A DNA stretch of 64,000 nucleotides from Chromatiaceae bacterium (GTDB lineage: Bacteria; Pseudomonadota; Gammaproteobacteria; Chromatiales; Chromatiaceae), in assembly GCA_024235395.1 (NCBI GenBank), contig JACKMK010000002.1, positions 930,001-994,000 of the forward strand. Reading direction: 5' to 3'. Every line of letters begins with the position of its first letter. The first letter of the stretch is position 1. A program made the translations under genes and the position numbers. The notes beneath the pieces were generated by a model, which was not told the DNA's origin, did no database searches, and saw nothing but the letters and a program-made list of their open reading frames with translations. Shown one piece after another: positions 26,401 through 35,073 of this stretch.

Positions 26401-26752
26401 TTTGCCTGCGCTGTCGGCGCGTGGCTGCGTCGCACCGACGTGGTTGGCAGCCCCGGCTCGCGCCATGATGCCGGAGTGCCGATGGGTCCGACGTGAAGCG
26501 GCCGATACGATGCTCCGGCGCTGCATGCCTTCACGCGACCTTCACCGGCAGGGCTGCTGCCTTCACCTGGACACCCATGCTAGTGTCGATGGCGTTGCAC
26601 GCATCTTTTCGGTGTTAATCACTCGGAAACGTGTTCTCCACTGTCCCTGGGCCGCGTCTCCGGTTTCAGGTAGCGAGTCGGCCATTGGATCTGCACGGGC
26701 GTGTTGTTGGCCATAGCTGTCGCAAGCAGGGGGCGAGTCCCTCCGGAGTCCT
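26401..26752. other. Gene-free stretch between the tRNA-fMet terminator and the accessory region
   Basis: No convincing ORF, tRNA or strong dyad was found. It marks the boundary where conserved housekeeping gene order stops. A TTGCAC and a TAATCA near 26606-26632 are spaced only 15 bases apart, a poor promoter. Confidence 0.5.
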
Positions 26753-28633
26753 GTGAAGCGGAATTGGAAACCGATGACCCGTTCGGTTCGACATATGACG
26801 GGTGTCTTCTCACTCGCCGCGTGCGCTCTGATCTTTGTTCATGGGTGCAGCGATTCGCCTGCGCCCGCACCTGTCTCTCCGCAGGGCGAGGCGGGTGCCG
26901 ACAGGCAGGTCGCGAAGGACGCCAGCGAGCGTGCGTCGAAGCACAGTGTTGACGACGGAGACGGGCATCGGCTCCCGCGATCGACGGATGTGGCAGATGC
27001 TGCCGGATCGCCCGCCCATGGAGCCTGGTTCAGCGAGATCACCGGGGAGATCGGGCTTGCGGAAAAGGGTGAAACCTGGCCGGCCGGACACTACCTGACC
27101 CCTGAGATCACCGCCGGTGGCGTGGCGCTGTTCGACTACGACAACGACGGCGACCTGGATCTCTACCAGGTCCGGCATCCGCCGCCGGCACCGATGCCCG
27201 GGGCCTTCACGCAGGCGGCGCCCAATCGCCTGTTCGAACAAACGGCGAACGGCAGGTTCGTGGAGGTGGAGGGGGCCGCGGGTCTCGACGATCCCGGCTA
27301 CGGGCACGGCGTCGCGCTGGGCGACTTCGACAACGACGGCGATGTCGACGTGTTCGTCACCAACTACGGGCCCGATCAGTTCTACATCAACGACGGTGGA
27401 GGCCGCTTTACGCGTGTAACCGACAGCGTAGGGATCAGCGGCGATGAATGGAGCAGCGCCGCGACCTTCGTCGACTATGATCGCGATGGCGATCTCGATC
27501 TGTTCGTGGTGCATTTCGCGACCTTCGATCCGGCGAAGCGATGCCCGGTGGGTGATGCCATCGAGCCCGATTATTGTGGCCCGCACACCTTTCCCGGTCT
27601 GCGCGACACCCTGTGGCGCAACAATGGCGACGGCTCCTTCAGCGACGTGAGCGAGGCGGCCGGTATCGACTTGCCGGCACGCGGCTGGGGCGTGATCGCG
27701 GCCGATTTCACCGGCGACGGTTGGGCGGATCTGTATGTCGCCAACGACGAGGAGCCGAACCAGCTCTGGGTCAACAACCAGGACGGCACCTTTCTCGACG
27801 AGGCGGTGTTGCGAGGTGTCGCGTTCAACAGCCATGGTCGCGTCGAGGCCAGCATGGGTGTCACCGTTGCCGACCTCAACGAGGATGGCGTGCTGGACCT
27901 GTTCATGACCCACGTGACCAGCGAGACCAACACGCTTTACCAGAGCGGCGGCGCAGGTGCCGATGCCATGTACTTCGATCGATCCGCCGCGGCGGGCATG
28001 TCGGGCGTGGATCTGCCGCATACGGGTTGGGGCTGTGCCCTGTTGGATCTCGATCACGATGGGGATGCGGATCTCGCGGTCGCGAACGGCCGCGTGGCGA
28101 AGGGACTGACGCATCCGCAGGCGGATCTCGGCGCCTACTGGGGCCGATACGCCGAGGCCAATCTGTTGTTCCGCAACGACGGCGACGGTCGATTCACCGA
28201 TATCCGTGATTCGGGCGGTGCCTTCACACGGCACCTGGAGGTCACGCGCGCGCTCGCGGTCGGCGACATCGACAGTGACGGCGATCTCGATGTGGTCACC
28301 GCCAACGTCGACAATCATCTGCGTGTCTTTCGTAACGATGCACCGCGCGCGGGCACGCACTGGGTGATGATCCGGGCGATGACGGGCAAGCGCGATGCGC
28401 TCGGCGCGGAGATCCGGCTGACGGTCGACGGTCGACCACGGTCGGGCGTCGCGCTCTCGTCGTACAGCTATCTCGCCGGCAATGATCCGCGCGTCCATTT
28501 CGGGCTGGGTGGGCACGACAGCATCGATGCCATCGAGGTGCGCTGGCCCAGTGGGCGCCGCGAAGCATTCGACGGGGGCGTCGCCGATCGCGTGATCACG
28601 CTTTACGAAGGCGCCGGCCGACCGATGGAATAG
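26753..28633 (+). CDS. CRTAC1-like FG-GAP/VCBS repeat lipoprotein with ASPIC/UnbV domain
   Basis: Predicted exported lipoprotein. GTG 26753 gives 626 residues; ATG 26774 and ATG 26795 also fit. A hydrophobic segment ends in FVHGC, a plausible though imperfect lipobox. After a low-complexity linker come at least seven FG-GAP/VCBS calcium loops of the form DYDNDGDLDL, DFDNDGDVDV, DYDRDGDLDL, DLNEDGVLDL and DLDHDGDADL, implying a seven-bladed integrin-alpha-like propeller. The end is an ASPIC/UnbV domain (GTHWVMIRAMTGKRDALGAEIRL to IEVRWPSGRR). Substrate or partner unknown. It converges on the TPR gene 12 bases away. Related proteins lie at 35074 and 36873. Confidence 0.85.
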   Translation: MKRNWKPMTRSVRHMTGVFSLAACALIFVHGCSDSPAPAPVSPQGEAGADRQVAKDASERASKHSVDDGDGHRLPRSTDVADAAGSPAHGAWFSEITGEIGLAEKGETWPAGHYLTPEITAGGVALFDYDNDGDLDLYQVRHPPPAPMPGAFTQAAPNRLFEQTANGRFVEVEGAAGLDDPGYGHGVALGDFDNDGDVDVFVTNYGPDQFYINDGGGRFTRVTDSVGISGDEWSSAATFVDYDRDGDLDLFVVHFATFDPAKRCPVGDAIEPDYCGPHTFPGLRDTLWRNNGDGSFSDVSEAAGIDLPARGWGVIAADFTGDGWADLYVANDEEPNQLWVNNQDGTFLDEAVLRGVAFNSHGRVEASMGVTVADLNEDGVLDLFMTHVTSETNTLYQSGGAGADAMYFDRSAAAGMSGVDLPHTGWGCALLDLDHDGDADLAVANGRVAKGLTHPQADLGAYWGRYAEANLLFRNDGDGRFTDIRDSGGAFTRHLEVTRALAVGDIDSDGDLDVVTANVDNHLRVFRNDAPRAGTHWVMIRAMTGKRDALGAEIRLTVDGRPRSGVALSSYSYLAGNDPRVHFGLGGHDSIDAIEVRWPSGRREAFDGGVADRVITLYEGAGRPME

Positions 28634-28645
28634 CCGACCGGGTCG

Positions 28646-30127
28646 TTACCGATCCGATGTGGCGGGTAGCCGCTGACGGTACGCCTGTCGCTTCACGTAG
28701 ACCGGCACCCGCCCGGACAGGTCTTTTGCAAGTTCGGCCTGCCCGGTCTGCTCCGCCCACTGCATGGCCTGCCGCTGGGTGGTCTGCGCTTCGTCGAATC
28801 GGCCCAGCTCTGCGTAGCCGGCGGCCAGCGTGTCGAGAAACAGCGGTATCTCCTCGTGATTGGCGTCGTGGGCCTGCTGCGCCAGCCGCACGGCCTCCGC
28901 ACCATCACGTACGCCGGGATCCGGGTGTGTCGCCAGCAACCACGCCAGGTCGTTCAGCGGCGCGCGCCAGTCAGGTCGCAGGCTGAGTGCCTCGCGGAAC
29001 GACGCGATCGCCTGGTGCGGGTGGTTCAGCTTCGCGTGGATCCGACCCATCTGATAGTGGGCCTCCGCATTGTCGGGCTTCGCGTGCACAACCGCAGAGA
29101 GTTGCGCCAATGCCAATTCGAAGCGGCCGGCGTCCGCCATCATGACCCCGAGTTCATACTTTGCGGCGCTGTGGTTCGGGTCGTGACGCAGTGCCTCGGT
29201 GAAGCTGGCGACCGCCGCGCGCTGCGTGCCCAGCTTCCGCAGCGCCAGTCCCTTGTGGTAGTGCGCCTCCGGGTAATTGCGCTTCAGGCGGATGGCCTCG
29301 TCGAACTGCGCGATCGCCTCGTCCAGTCTGCGCTGCCGGAAATAGGCCTTTCCCAGGTGGAAGTGGGCGTCGGCATAGGACGGCTCAAGGGCGATCGCCT
29401 TCTGAAAATGCTCGATAGCCTCGTCCAGCCGCCATTGTGAAGCCAGGGTCACGCCGAGGTTGTACTGCGCATCGCTGTGCTCACTGTTCAGTTCGACGGC
29501 ATGGCGGAAGCTCTGTTCCGCGTCCGCGAGTCGGCCCAGCCGGGTCAGCACCACGCCATAGTCGTTGTGTGCATCGGCGTTTTCCGGCTGCATCCGCACC
29601 GTCTCGGCATAGAGTGCCGATGCCTCCATCAGCATGTTCCGTTGCAGCAGCGTCGACCCCAGGTCCTTGCGGGCGCCGATCAGGTCGGGTTTGAGTTGAA
29701 TGGCCTGATTCAACTGCTCGATCCCTTGGGCGACGCCGCCCGCGTGCAGCAGCACGATGCCGAACCTGTGTCGTAGCCCGGCGTTCTCGGGGTATTGATT
29801 GACCAGATACTGCAGGTGGTCGATCGCCTCTTTCACCCGGCCCTGATCCTGCAAGAGTGTCGCCAGGGTCAGTCGTGCCTGTGCGTTGCCGGGGTCGTCT
29901 TGAAGGATCTGATGCAAGGTCTTCTCCGCCTCGACGACTGCGCCGGCCTCGACCTGTTCGAGTACCAGCCGATGCGTCGGCGTGACGACGCCAGGGGCCG
30001 CCACCTCGTTGCCCGGCAGGATGGTCGCGGCGAACGCCTGTGGTGTCGTGACGAAGGGCCACCCTACGGGTAGCGACAGCAGCGTCAGGGCGTGGAGAAG
30101 GCGCGTGCTCGACTTCACCGTGCGCAT
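28646..30127 (-). CDS. Exported tetratricopeptide-repeat protein
   Basis: 493 residues with an N-terminal signal peptide (basic start, hydrophobic LLHALTLLSLPVGWPFV, cleavage likely after AFA at about residue 33). From about residue 55 to 460 there are some eleven tandem TPR units of 34 residues with the usual W/L-G-Y-A-F-A-P pattern (for example YADAHFHLGKAYFRQRRLDEAI). No catalytic domain is seen. It is presumably a periplasmic scaffold. A GAGGAATCACG ribosome site supports ATG 30127. It sits between two surface-protein genes and shares an upstream region with the divergent PEP-CTERM gene, so the neighbours may be co-regulated. Confidence 0.85.
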   Translation of the reverse strand: MRTVKSSTRLLHALTLLSLPVGWPFVTTPQAFAATILPGNEVAAPGVVTPTHRLVLEQVEAGAVVEAEKTLHQILQDDPGNAQARLTLATLLQDQGRVKEAIDHLQYLVNQYPENAGLRHRFGIVLLHAGGVAQGIEQLNQAIQLKPDLIGARKDLGSTLLQRNMLMEASALYAETVRMQPENADAHNDYGVVLTRLGRLADAEQSFRHAVELNSEHSDAQYNLGVTLASQWRLDEAIEHFQKAIALEPSYADAHFHLGKAYFRQRRLDEAIAQFDEAIRLKRNYPEAHYHKGLALRKLGTQRAAVASFTEALRHDPNHSAAKYELGVMMADAGRFELALAQLSAVVHAKPDNAEAHYQMGRIHAKLNHPHQAIASFREALSLRPDWRAPLNDLAWLLATHPDPGVRDGAEAVRLAQQAHDANHEEIPLFLDTLAAGYAELGRFDEAQTTQRQAMQWAEQTGQAELAKDLSGRVPVYVKRQAYRQRLPATSDR

Positions 30128-30549
30128 CGTGATTCCTCGGGTGGGTAAGCAGTCGGGTGGACAGGTTGCCAGTGCATCGATGCACGGGGCAACGCCGATT
30201 CATGGGCTGCGAAAGTGATGCTCACTGGCTCGCTGATGAGGACCGTGCATTAGCGTATCGCCATCTATTAACCTAGTGCGACTGTTAGGTATTTTTACAG
30301 TTTCAGTCGAACGTGCCATGCACAGGCCCCGGCGGTACGCTCAACTTACTGTTATTGGGAGCAAATCGGCAAATGGAGCGCATCTTGCTTGGCAACCCCG
30401 ACGTGCCGGACCGACAGACCCTGCCAGTGCCGCAGGCGAGTCCGGCGAGTTGCATGTCGAGAACCGTGAACCTGGTGCTTCGGTCGTTACACCGCTGAGC
30501 GACCGTTCGCCTAAACGATCACCGCCGTGGCCGATAGGACGCCACCCGA
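30128..30549. other. Divergent intergenic region between TPR and PEP-CTERM genes
   Basis: No ORF with good features. It contains a locally AT-rich core (about 30250-30310) and a short dyad ACCTA-N10-TAGGT at 30271-30290 that could be an operator. No convincing -35/-10 pair was found on either strand. Confidence 0.4.
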
Positions 30550-32076
30550 ATGACAAGGAGATGGATAGTGAAGTCCAAACAACATCGGTCCAATCTGCTT
30601 GGGTCGTACCGCTGGCATGCCGCGACGTCTCTGGCGGGCCTCCTGTTGGCGGCCACACCGGCCGGGGCTGTCGATTTCAACTGGCAACTGGCGGCACCGG
30701 CCGTGGGCAACTGGAGCAACGGAGCGCATTGGAACCCGGCCGGTCCACCGTCGGGCGGCGGGGGCAATCACGCGTTGATCAACAACGGCGGCACGGCCGT
30801 GATCAGCTCGGATATCGGGGATATCCAGGATATCTTCGTCGGCGTCGGGGTCGGTACCTCCGGTACGCTGAGTCAGACGGGCGGAAACACCTTCCAGGGG
30901 ACGGGCAGTTGGATGTTCGTCGGCCAGGACGGCGGCACGGGCGTCTACAACCTGAGCGGCGGAACCCAGGACAAGGGACGGTTGTACATCGGTCGTGGCA
31001 ACGGCGGCGACGGCACGCTGAATCTCAGTGGCACGGGCACGGTCGACAACGAGATGCTGATCGTCGGCGAAGGAGGCGGCAGCACTGGCCACGTATCCGT
31101 GACGGGCAACGGAAGTGTCTCGGCTAGCAGCGAGATCTGGTTTGGAAACGCGGGCGGCGTCGCCACGGCCGACATCACGTCGGGCGCAGTCGAATCCGAG
31201 GAGTGGATTGCGATCGGTCGCGATAGCGGCACGGGCACGGTCAACCTGTCCGGCACGGGCCGGCTGGCCAAGATCGGTGCGGATGACAAGTTCATCACCC
31301 TCGGCGCGCTGGGTGCCGGTGGCGGCGGTACGCTGAACATCGCCGACAGTGCCGTGCTCGAAAGCGATACCGGGCTGGTGTTGTCGGAGACGGCCGGTCG
31401 TTATGGTGTCGTGAACCAGACCGGCGGCACCGTGACACTGCATGACTTCGTAAACCCCTTGTATGGCAAGTCCCTGCATGTCGACTATGCCGGCGGCGGA
31501 CTGGGCGAATATCACCTCGCCGGCGGCACGCTGAATGCAGAGACGATCGATGCGACCACGGGTGTGTTCGACATGACCGGCGGTGTGCTGAGCGCGATCA
31601 CGTTCGAGGGTGACCTGGTACAGAACGGCGGCACGACATCGCCGGGTTCGTCCCCCGGCATCATGACGGTGATGGGCAACTACGCACTCAACAGCGGCTC
31701 GCTGCTGATCGAGCTGATGGGCCTGACGGCGGGGACGGGATACGACCAGCTGGTCGTCACCGGTGATGTGAGCCTGGCCGGCAGCCTGGACCTGTTGCTC
31801 GGTTTCATCCCCAGCATCAACGACATGTTCACCATCATCGACAACCAGGGGCCGAACGCGGTCATCGGGAGCTTCCTCGAGGGCGTGTCGCTCACCGTGG
31901 GCGGGTTCGATTTCAGCATCGACTACCAGGGTGGTGACGGTAACGACGTGGTACTGACCGTTGTTGGTATCGCCAGCGAGATCGCTGAACCCAGTGCCGT
32001 GCTGTTGCTACCCATCGGCATCGCTGCTCTCGCCGCCAGGGTGCGACGGCGGCGGGCCGCACCGGTCCGTCGCTGA
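30550..32076 (+). CDS. PEP-CTERM-type surface protein with autotransporter-like strand repeats
   Basis: 508 residues. The signal peptide ends near TPAGA-VDF (residue about 40). The mature part starts with a GxW-NW-P motif (GNWSNGAHWNP) and ALINNGG, then Gly/Ser/Thr-rich beta-strand repeats of the type GTVNLSGTGRLAKIG, like passenger-associated strand repeats that build a beta-helix. The C-terminus is AEPSAVLLLPIGIAALAARVRRRR: a variant PEP box, one hydrophobic helix and an Arg-rich tail, as recognised by exosortases. No exosortase is in the window. It is paralogous in layout to the protein at 45497. ATG 30550 has AAGGAG-like bases nearby; GTG 30568 is an alternative. Confidence 0.8.
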   Translation: MTRRWIVKSKQHRSNLLGSYRWHAATSLAGLLLAATPAGAVDFNWQLAAPAVGNWSNGAHWNPAGPPSGGGGNHALINNGGTAVISSDIGDIQDIFVGVGVGTSGTLSQTGGNTFQGTGSWMFVGQDGGTGVYNLSGGTQDKGRLYIGRGNGGDGTLNLSGTGTVDNEMLIVGEGGGSTGHVSVTGNGSVSASSEIWFGNAGGVATADITSGAVESEEWIAIGRDSGTGTVNLSGTGRLAKIGADDKFITLGALGAGGGGTLNIADSAVLESDTGLVLSETAGRYGVVNQTGGTVTLHDFVNPLYGKSLHVDYAGGGLGEYHLAGGTLNAETIDATTGVFDMTGGVLSAITFEGDLVQNGGTTSPGSSPGIMTVMGNYALNSGSLLIELMGLTAGTGYDQLVVTGDVSLAGSLDLLLGFIPSINDMFTIIDNQGPNAVIGSFLEGVSLTVGGFDFSIDYQGGDGNDVVLTVVGIASEIAEPSAVLLLPIGIAALAARVRRRRAAPVRR

Positions 32077-32188
32077 CAGCGCGCACCGGGTCAGGCGCAC
32101 GGGGCCGGCTGGGTGTCATCGCCCGCCGGTCCGCGGTCATGATCAGAGCCGAGCCCATCCCATCGTAGGCGGGCAACCCAACGAAGCG

Positions 32189-34954
32189 TCAAGGCCTGGC
32201 GAGGCGATAGATCGCAACCGCTTCGGCGGCGTGATCGGCCGCCGGATTGCGGCTGCGGTGCAGTGCGACCACGCGTTCCCGCGCGTTGTCGTCGGGACGG
32301 AAGCGCTCGTACAGGCGGGCATGTCGTGCGGCCTGCTCGTGTTCGCCGAGCAGTTGCAGAATCTGGTCGAGGTTGTAGTGCGCAGTCAGGTTCTCCGGGT
32401 CGAACTGCAGGGTGCGGCGGAAGCTGCCCGCGGCCTCGCGCAGTAGTGCATCCCGCGCCTGCTGGCGCTGCGGGCCGCGTTCCATCTTGGCGCGTTCGAA
32501 CAAGGCGCTGCCCAGCGCGTTGATGACGCGGTAGTCCTTACTGAAATCCATGCCGCGCTCCCGCGTGCCGCGGAAGTCGTTTTCCAGTACGCGTCGGTAG
32601 GCCCCGATCGCCTCGTCGAGGAAGCCGTTCTGTTCGTTCACCTGGCCGGTCAGCAAGGTGACCAGCCAGGGACGGGCGGGCGGATCGGCGGACAGGCTGC
32701 GGCGCAGGGCGTCGGCGGCCTCTTCGAGCCGGCCCTCTTTCAGGTAGACCCGCGCCAAGTTGATCGGGCCGTCGGCGCGGCCGGTCGACTCGACCTGCAG
32801 AAAGGCCGCTTCGGCCTGGCGCAGTTCGCCCAGGCGCCCCTTGCGCAACAGGCCGATGCCATAGTCGTTCCAGCGTTCCCATGCCGGAATCTTCGGCGTG
32901 GCGGTGGGATCTGCGTCCTGTCCATGCGCGGTGGGAAAGCGGACATGGTCGCTGGCCAGCAGGGTCGCGGGCAGGTCGTTGCGCTCGAACCTCTCGTCCT
33001 GGATGAACTGCAGGTACCGTGTATCGAACTTGCGATAGTGCACCCGCACCTCGACATCGACCGGGCCGCTGATGTCGCTCGGCAGATCCAACGCATAGTG
33101 CACCACGTCGGCGGCACCGGGCGGGATCTGGTGGTTGTACAGGGGCGTGAGGATATCCTGGGCGTTGCGTCGGTCCACGCGCTCGCCCCTGTGGTCGAGC
33201 ACATAGGCATTGAGAAAGTAGGCCCAGGGATCGACGCGCCCGATCCCATCCATCGCGCCGCTATGGCCGATGACACGCTGGCCCTGGCGCGCGATCACCT
33301 CGATCCAGACCTGGTTGGAGTCCGCCGTGCCCTCGGTGAACAGGTGGCCCATGCCGACGGTGCGTACGACGACCTCGAGCAGGTACCGCCGACCGGGCTC
33401 GAGAATCGGCAGCTCGGGTCGCAGCGGCGCCGTCAACTCGCCACTGATCGCGCCGTCGCGCTTGATCCCGAACAGGTCCACGCGCAAGGCACGCTGCATG
33501 AACTTTGTGTGGGCCTGATTGACCCATTCCGGCGCTCCGCGCCAATGCGGCAACGCGGTGTTCGCGCCGGGGAACAGGTGATTGTGGACCGTGAGTTTGC
33601 CGCTGTCGTCGAAATGGTTCGCGGCAAAGTCGTCCGAGGGCTGCAGCGGCATATGGCACTGGGCGCACCGGCCGACCGCCTGCGGCGGATAGTAGAAGCT
33701 CGATGCCCCCTGGCCCGAGACGCCCGACAGAGCAAACGAATCGAAATGATTCTGCCCCCGCAGCCACTTGTAGCCGTTGAGGCTCTCCGGCAGATGGACC
33801 TTGTGGCAGCCTGAGCAGAATGCGGCGCTGCGGTGCACGGGTTTTAGGAAGGTCTGTTTGTGAAACGCCGGTTTGGCCTTGATCAGTTGACGGTTGAGCC
33901 ATTGCAGCACGGCATGGTCAGTGTCGACGAAGGGGTAGTGCTGGGGCGGTGTGACCGTGTAGTCGGCATTGCCGCGTGGGCTGTTGACCGCGGTGATTGC
34001 GTGACACACAGTGCACGTCAGTCCGGCCTGCGCGGTGCGATCCAGATCCGGGTCGAAGTCGGCGCGGTCGAAGCGACCCGACAACAGCGGCACCAGGTCG
34101 TGGCAGCCTGCGCACAGGCGTGCCTGGCCGTGGTCGCCGTCGCGCTCGCGCACCACCTGCATGGTCTCCAGGACGCTGGCCCGATACGCGGGATTGTTGA
34201 ACGAGCTGAAACGATGCGCGCTCTCGGACCACTGCGCGTGCACGTCGGCATGACATTCCTTGCAGTAGGCATCCATCATCAGACTGTCCGGCGCGATGCG
34301 CTGCACACCTGCTATCTGCAGCAGTGCCGGCGCAAAGGGGCGCTGCGCGTCGGCAACGGGGTCCTCCCCTGGCGGTTGCCGTTGCGTTAGTACCGTCAGG
34401 GTCGCCGCCAGGACAGTGCCCGCGGCCAGACCCCAACCGAGCCCCCGACGCCACTTGAACGATCGGCCCGCGCTACGGTGCAGTATGAATGCCCCGACGA
34501 CGAACAGGCCGCCGAGCGCGTGCAACCAGTACAGCGACGCACGCGCCAGGGGATCGCGCAGGTGGAAGAAGTCGAAGCGGATCAGCAGCACACCGCTCAG
34601 GAGCAGGCAAAGCCCCAGGGCATACACGCCCAGGCCGAGGTGCACCGCACGGCGGTTTGGATTATTCCAGGCCTTGCGCAGATGGAGTGTGCCGAATGTC
34701 AGCGCGGGCAGCAGCAGAACGAGCCCGAGCAGCAGGTGGGCGAGAAACATCCACTGGTAGAACAGGTCCTGGAACAGACGCCCGGCCGACCATTCCAGCC
34801 AGGTGACCGTCGCCAGGTAGAGACCGTTCAGAGCGAGCAGGCCGAACAGGACCAGTACCATCGCAAGCAGCCGGTGCAGGCCGGGCCCCATCGCCGGAGA
34901 CGGGCGGCGCTCGCTGGTCGTCGAAGGGCGGACGCTGTCTTGAGTCTTCTGCAA
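32189..34954 (-). CDS. Membrane-anchored five-haem cytochrome c with C-terminal TPR region
   Basis: 921 residues from TTG 34954; ATG 34891 is an alternative start and neither has a strong ribosome site. Residues about 29-190 hold five hydrophobic segments resembling a cytochrome b561-like or DUF4405-like anchor. Five haem-binding motifs follow: CKECH (231), CAGCH (281), CTVCH (314), CSGCH (380) and CAQCH (430). Residues about 490-680 are predicted beta-rich without a known match. Residues about 690-900 contain TPR-like helices. It may carry electrons between a membrane donor and surface partners; this is inferred. The divergent partner at 35074 starts 119 bases away. Confidence 0.82.
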   Translation of the reverse strand: MQKTQDSVRPSTTSERRPSPAMGPGLHRLLAMVLVLFGLLALNGLYLATVTWLEWSAGRLFQDLFYQWMFLAHLLLGLVLLLPALTFGTLHLRKAWNNPNRRAVHLGLGVYALGLCLLLSGVLLIRFDFFHLRDPLARASLYWLHALGGLFVVGAFILHRSAGRSFKWRRGLGWGLAAGTVLAATLTVLTQRQPPGEDPVADAQRPFAPALLQIAGVQRIAPDSLMMDAYCKECHADVHAQWSESAHRFSSFNNPAYRASVLETMQVVRERDGDHGQARLCAGCHDLVPLLSGRFDRADFDPDLDRTAQAGLTCTVCHAITAVNSPRGNADYTVTPPQHYPFVDTDHAVLQWLNRQLIKAKPAFHKQTFLKPVHRSAAFCSGCHKVHLPESLNGYKWLRGQNHFDSFALSGVSGQGASSFYYPPQAVGRCAQCHMPLQPSDDFAANHFDDSGKLTVHNHLFPGANTALPHWRGAPEWVNQAHTKFMQRALRVDLFGIKRDGAISGELTAPLRPELPILEPGRRYLLEVVVRTVGMGHLFTEGTADSNQVWIEVIARQGQRVIGHSGAMDGIGRVDPWAYFLNAYVLDHRGERVDRRNAQDILTPLYNHQIPPGAADVVHYALDLPSDISGPVDVEVRVHYRKFDTRYLQFIQDERFERNDLPATLLASDHVRFPTAHGQDADPTATPKIPAWERWNDYGIGLLRKGRLGELRQAEAAFLQVESTGRADGPINLARVYLKEGRLEEAADALRRSLSADPPARPWLVTLLTGQVNEQNGFLDEAIGAYRRVLENDFRGTRERGMDFSKDYRVINALGSALFERAKMERGPQRQQARDALLREAAGSFRRTLQFDPENLTAHYNLDQILQLLGEHEQAARHARLYERFRPDDNARERVVALHRSRNPAADHAAEAVAIYRLARP

Positions 34955-35073
34955 AGCCTGCTGCGTGGACGTGGTTGGCGGCGGTCTCCGTAGTATCGGG
35001 GCTCATTCCCGGCCTGTCGATCAACTCCGGGAATGGAAAGGTACAATGTCGGGATGTCGGAGCCTGCGCCCTA

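Noticed and set aside
26810..28516. A 568-codon reverse frame within the FG-GAP gene
   Set aside because: Produced by the complement of the repeated GAC/GGC/GAT calcium-loop codons; the forward frame has clear domains.
30271..30290. Short ACCTA-N10-TAGGT dyad as an operator
   Set aside because: Only 5-bp arms, expected by chance in a 420-base region; mentioned in the feature entry but not claimed.
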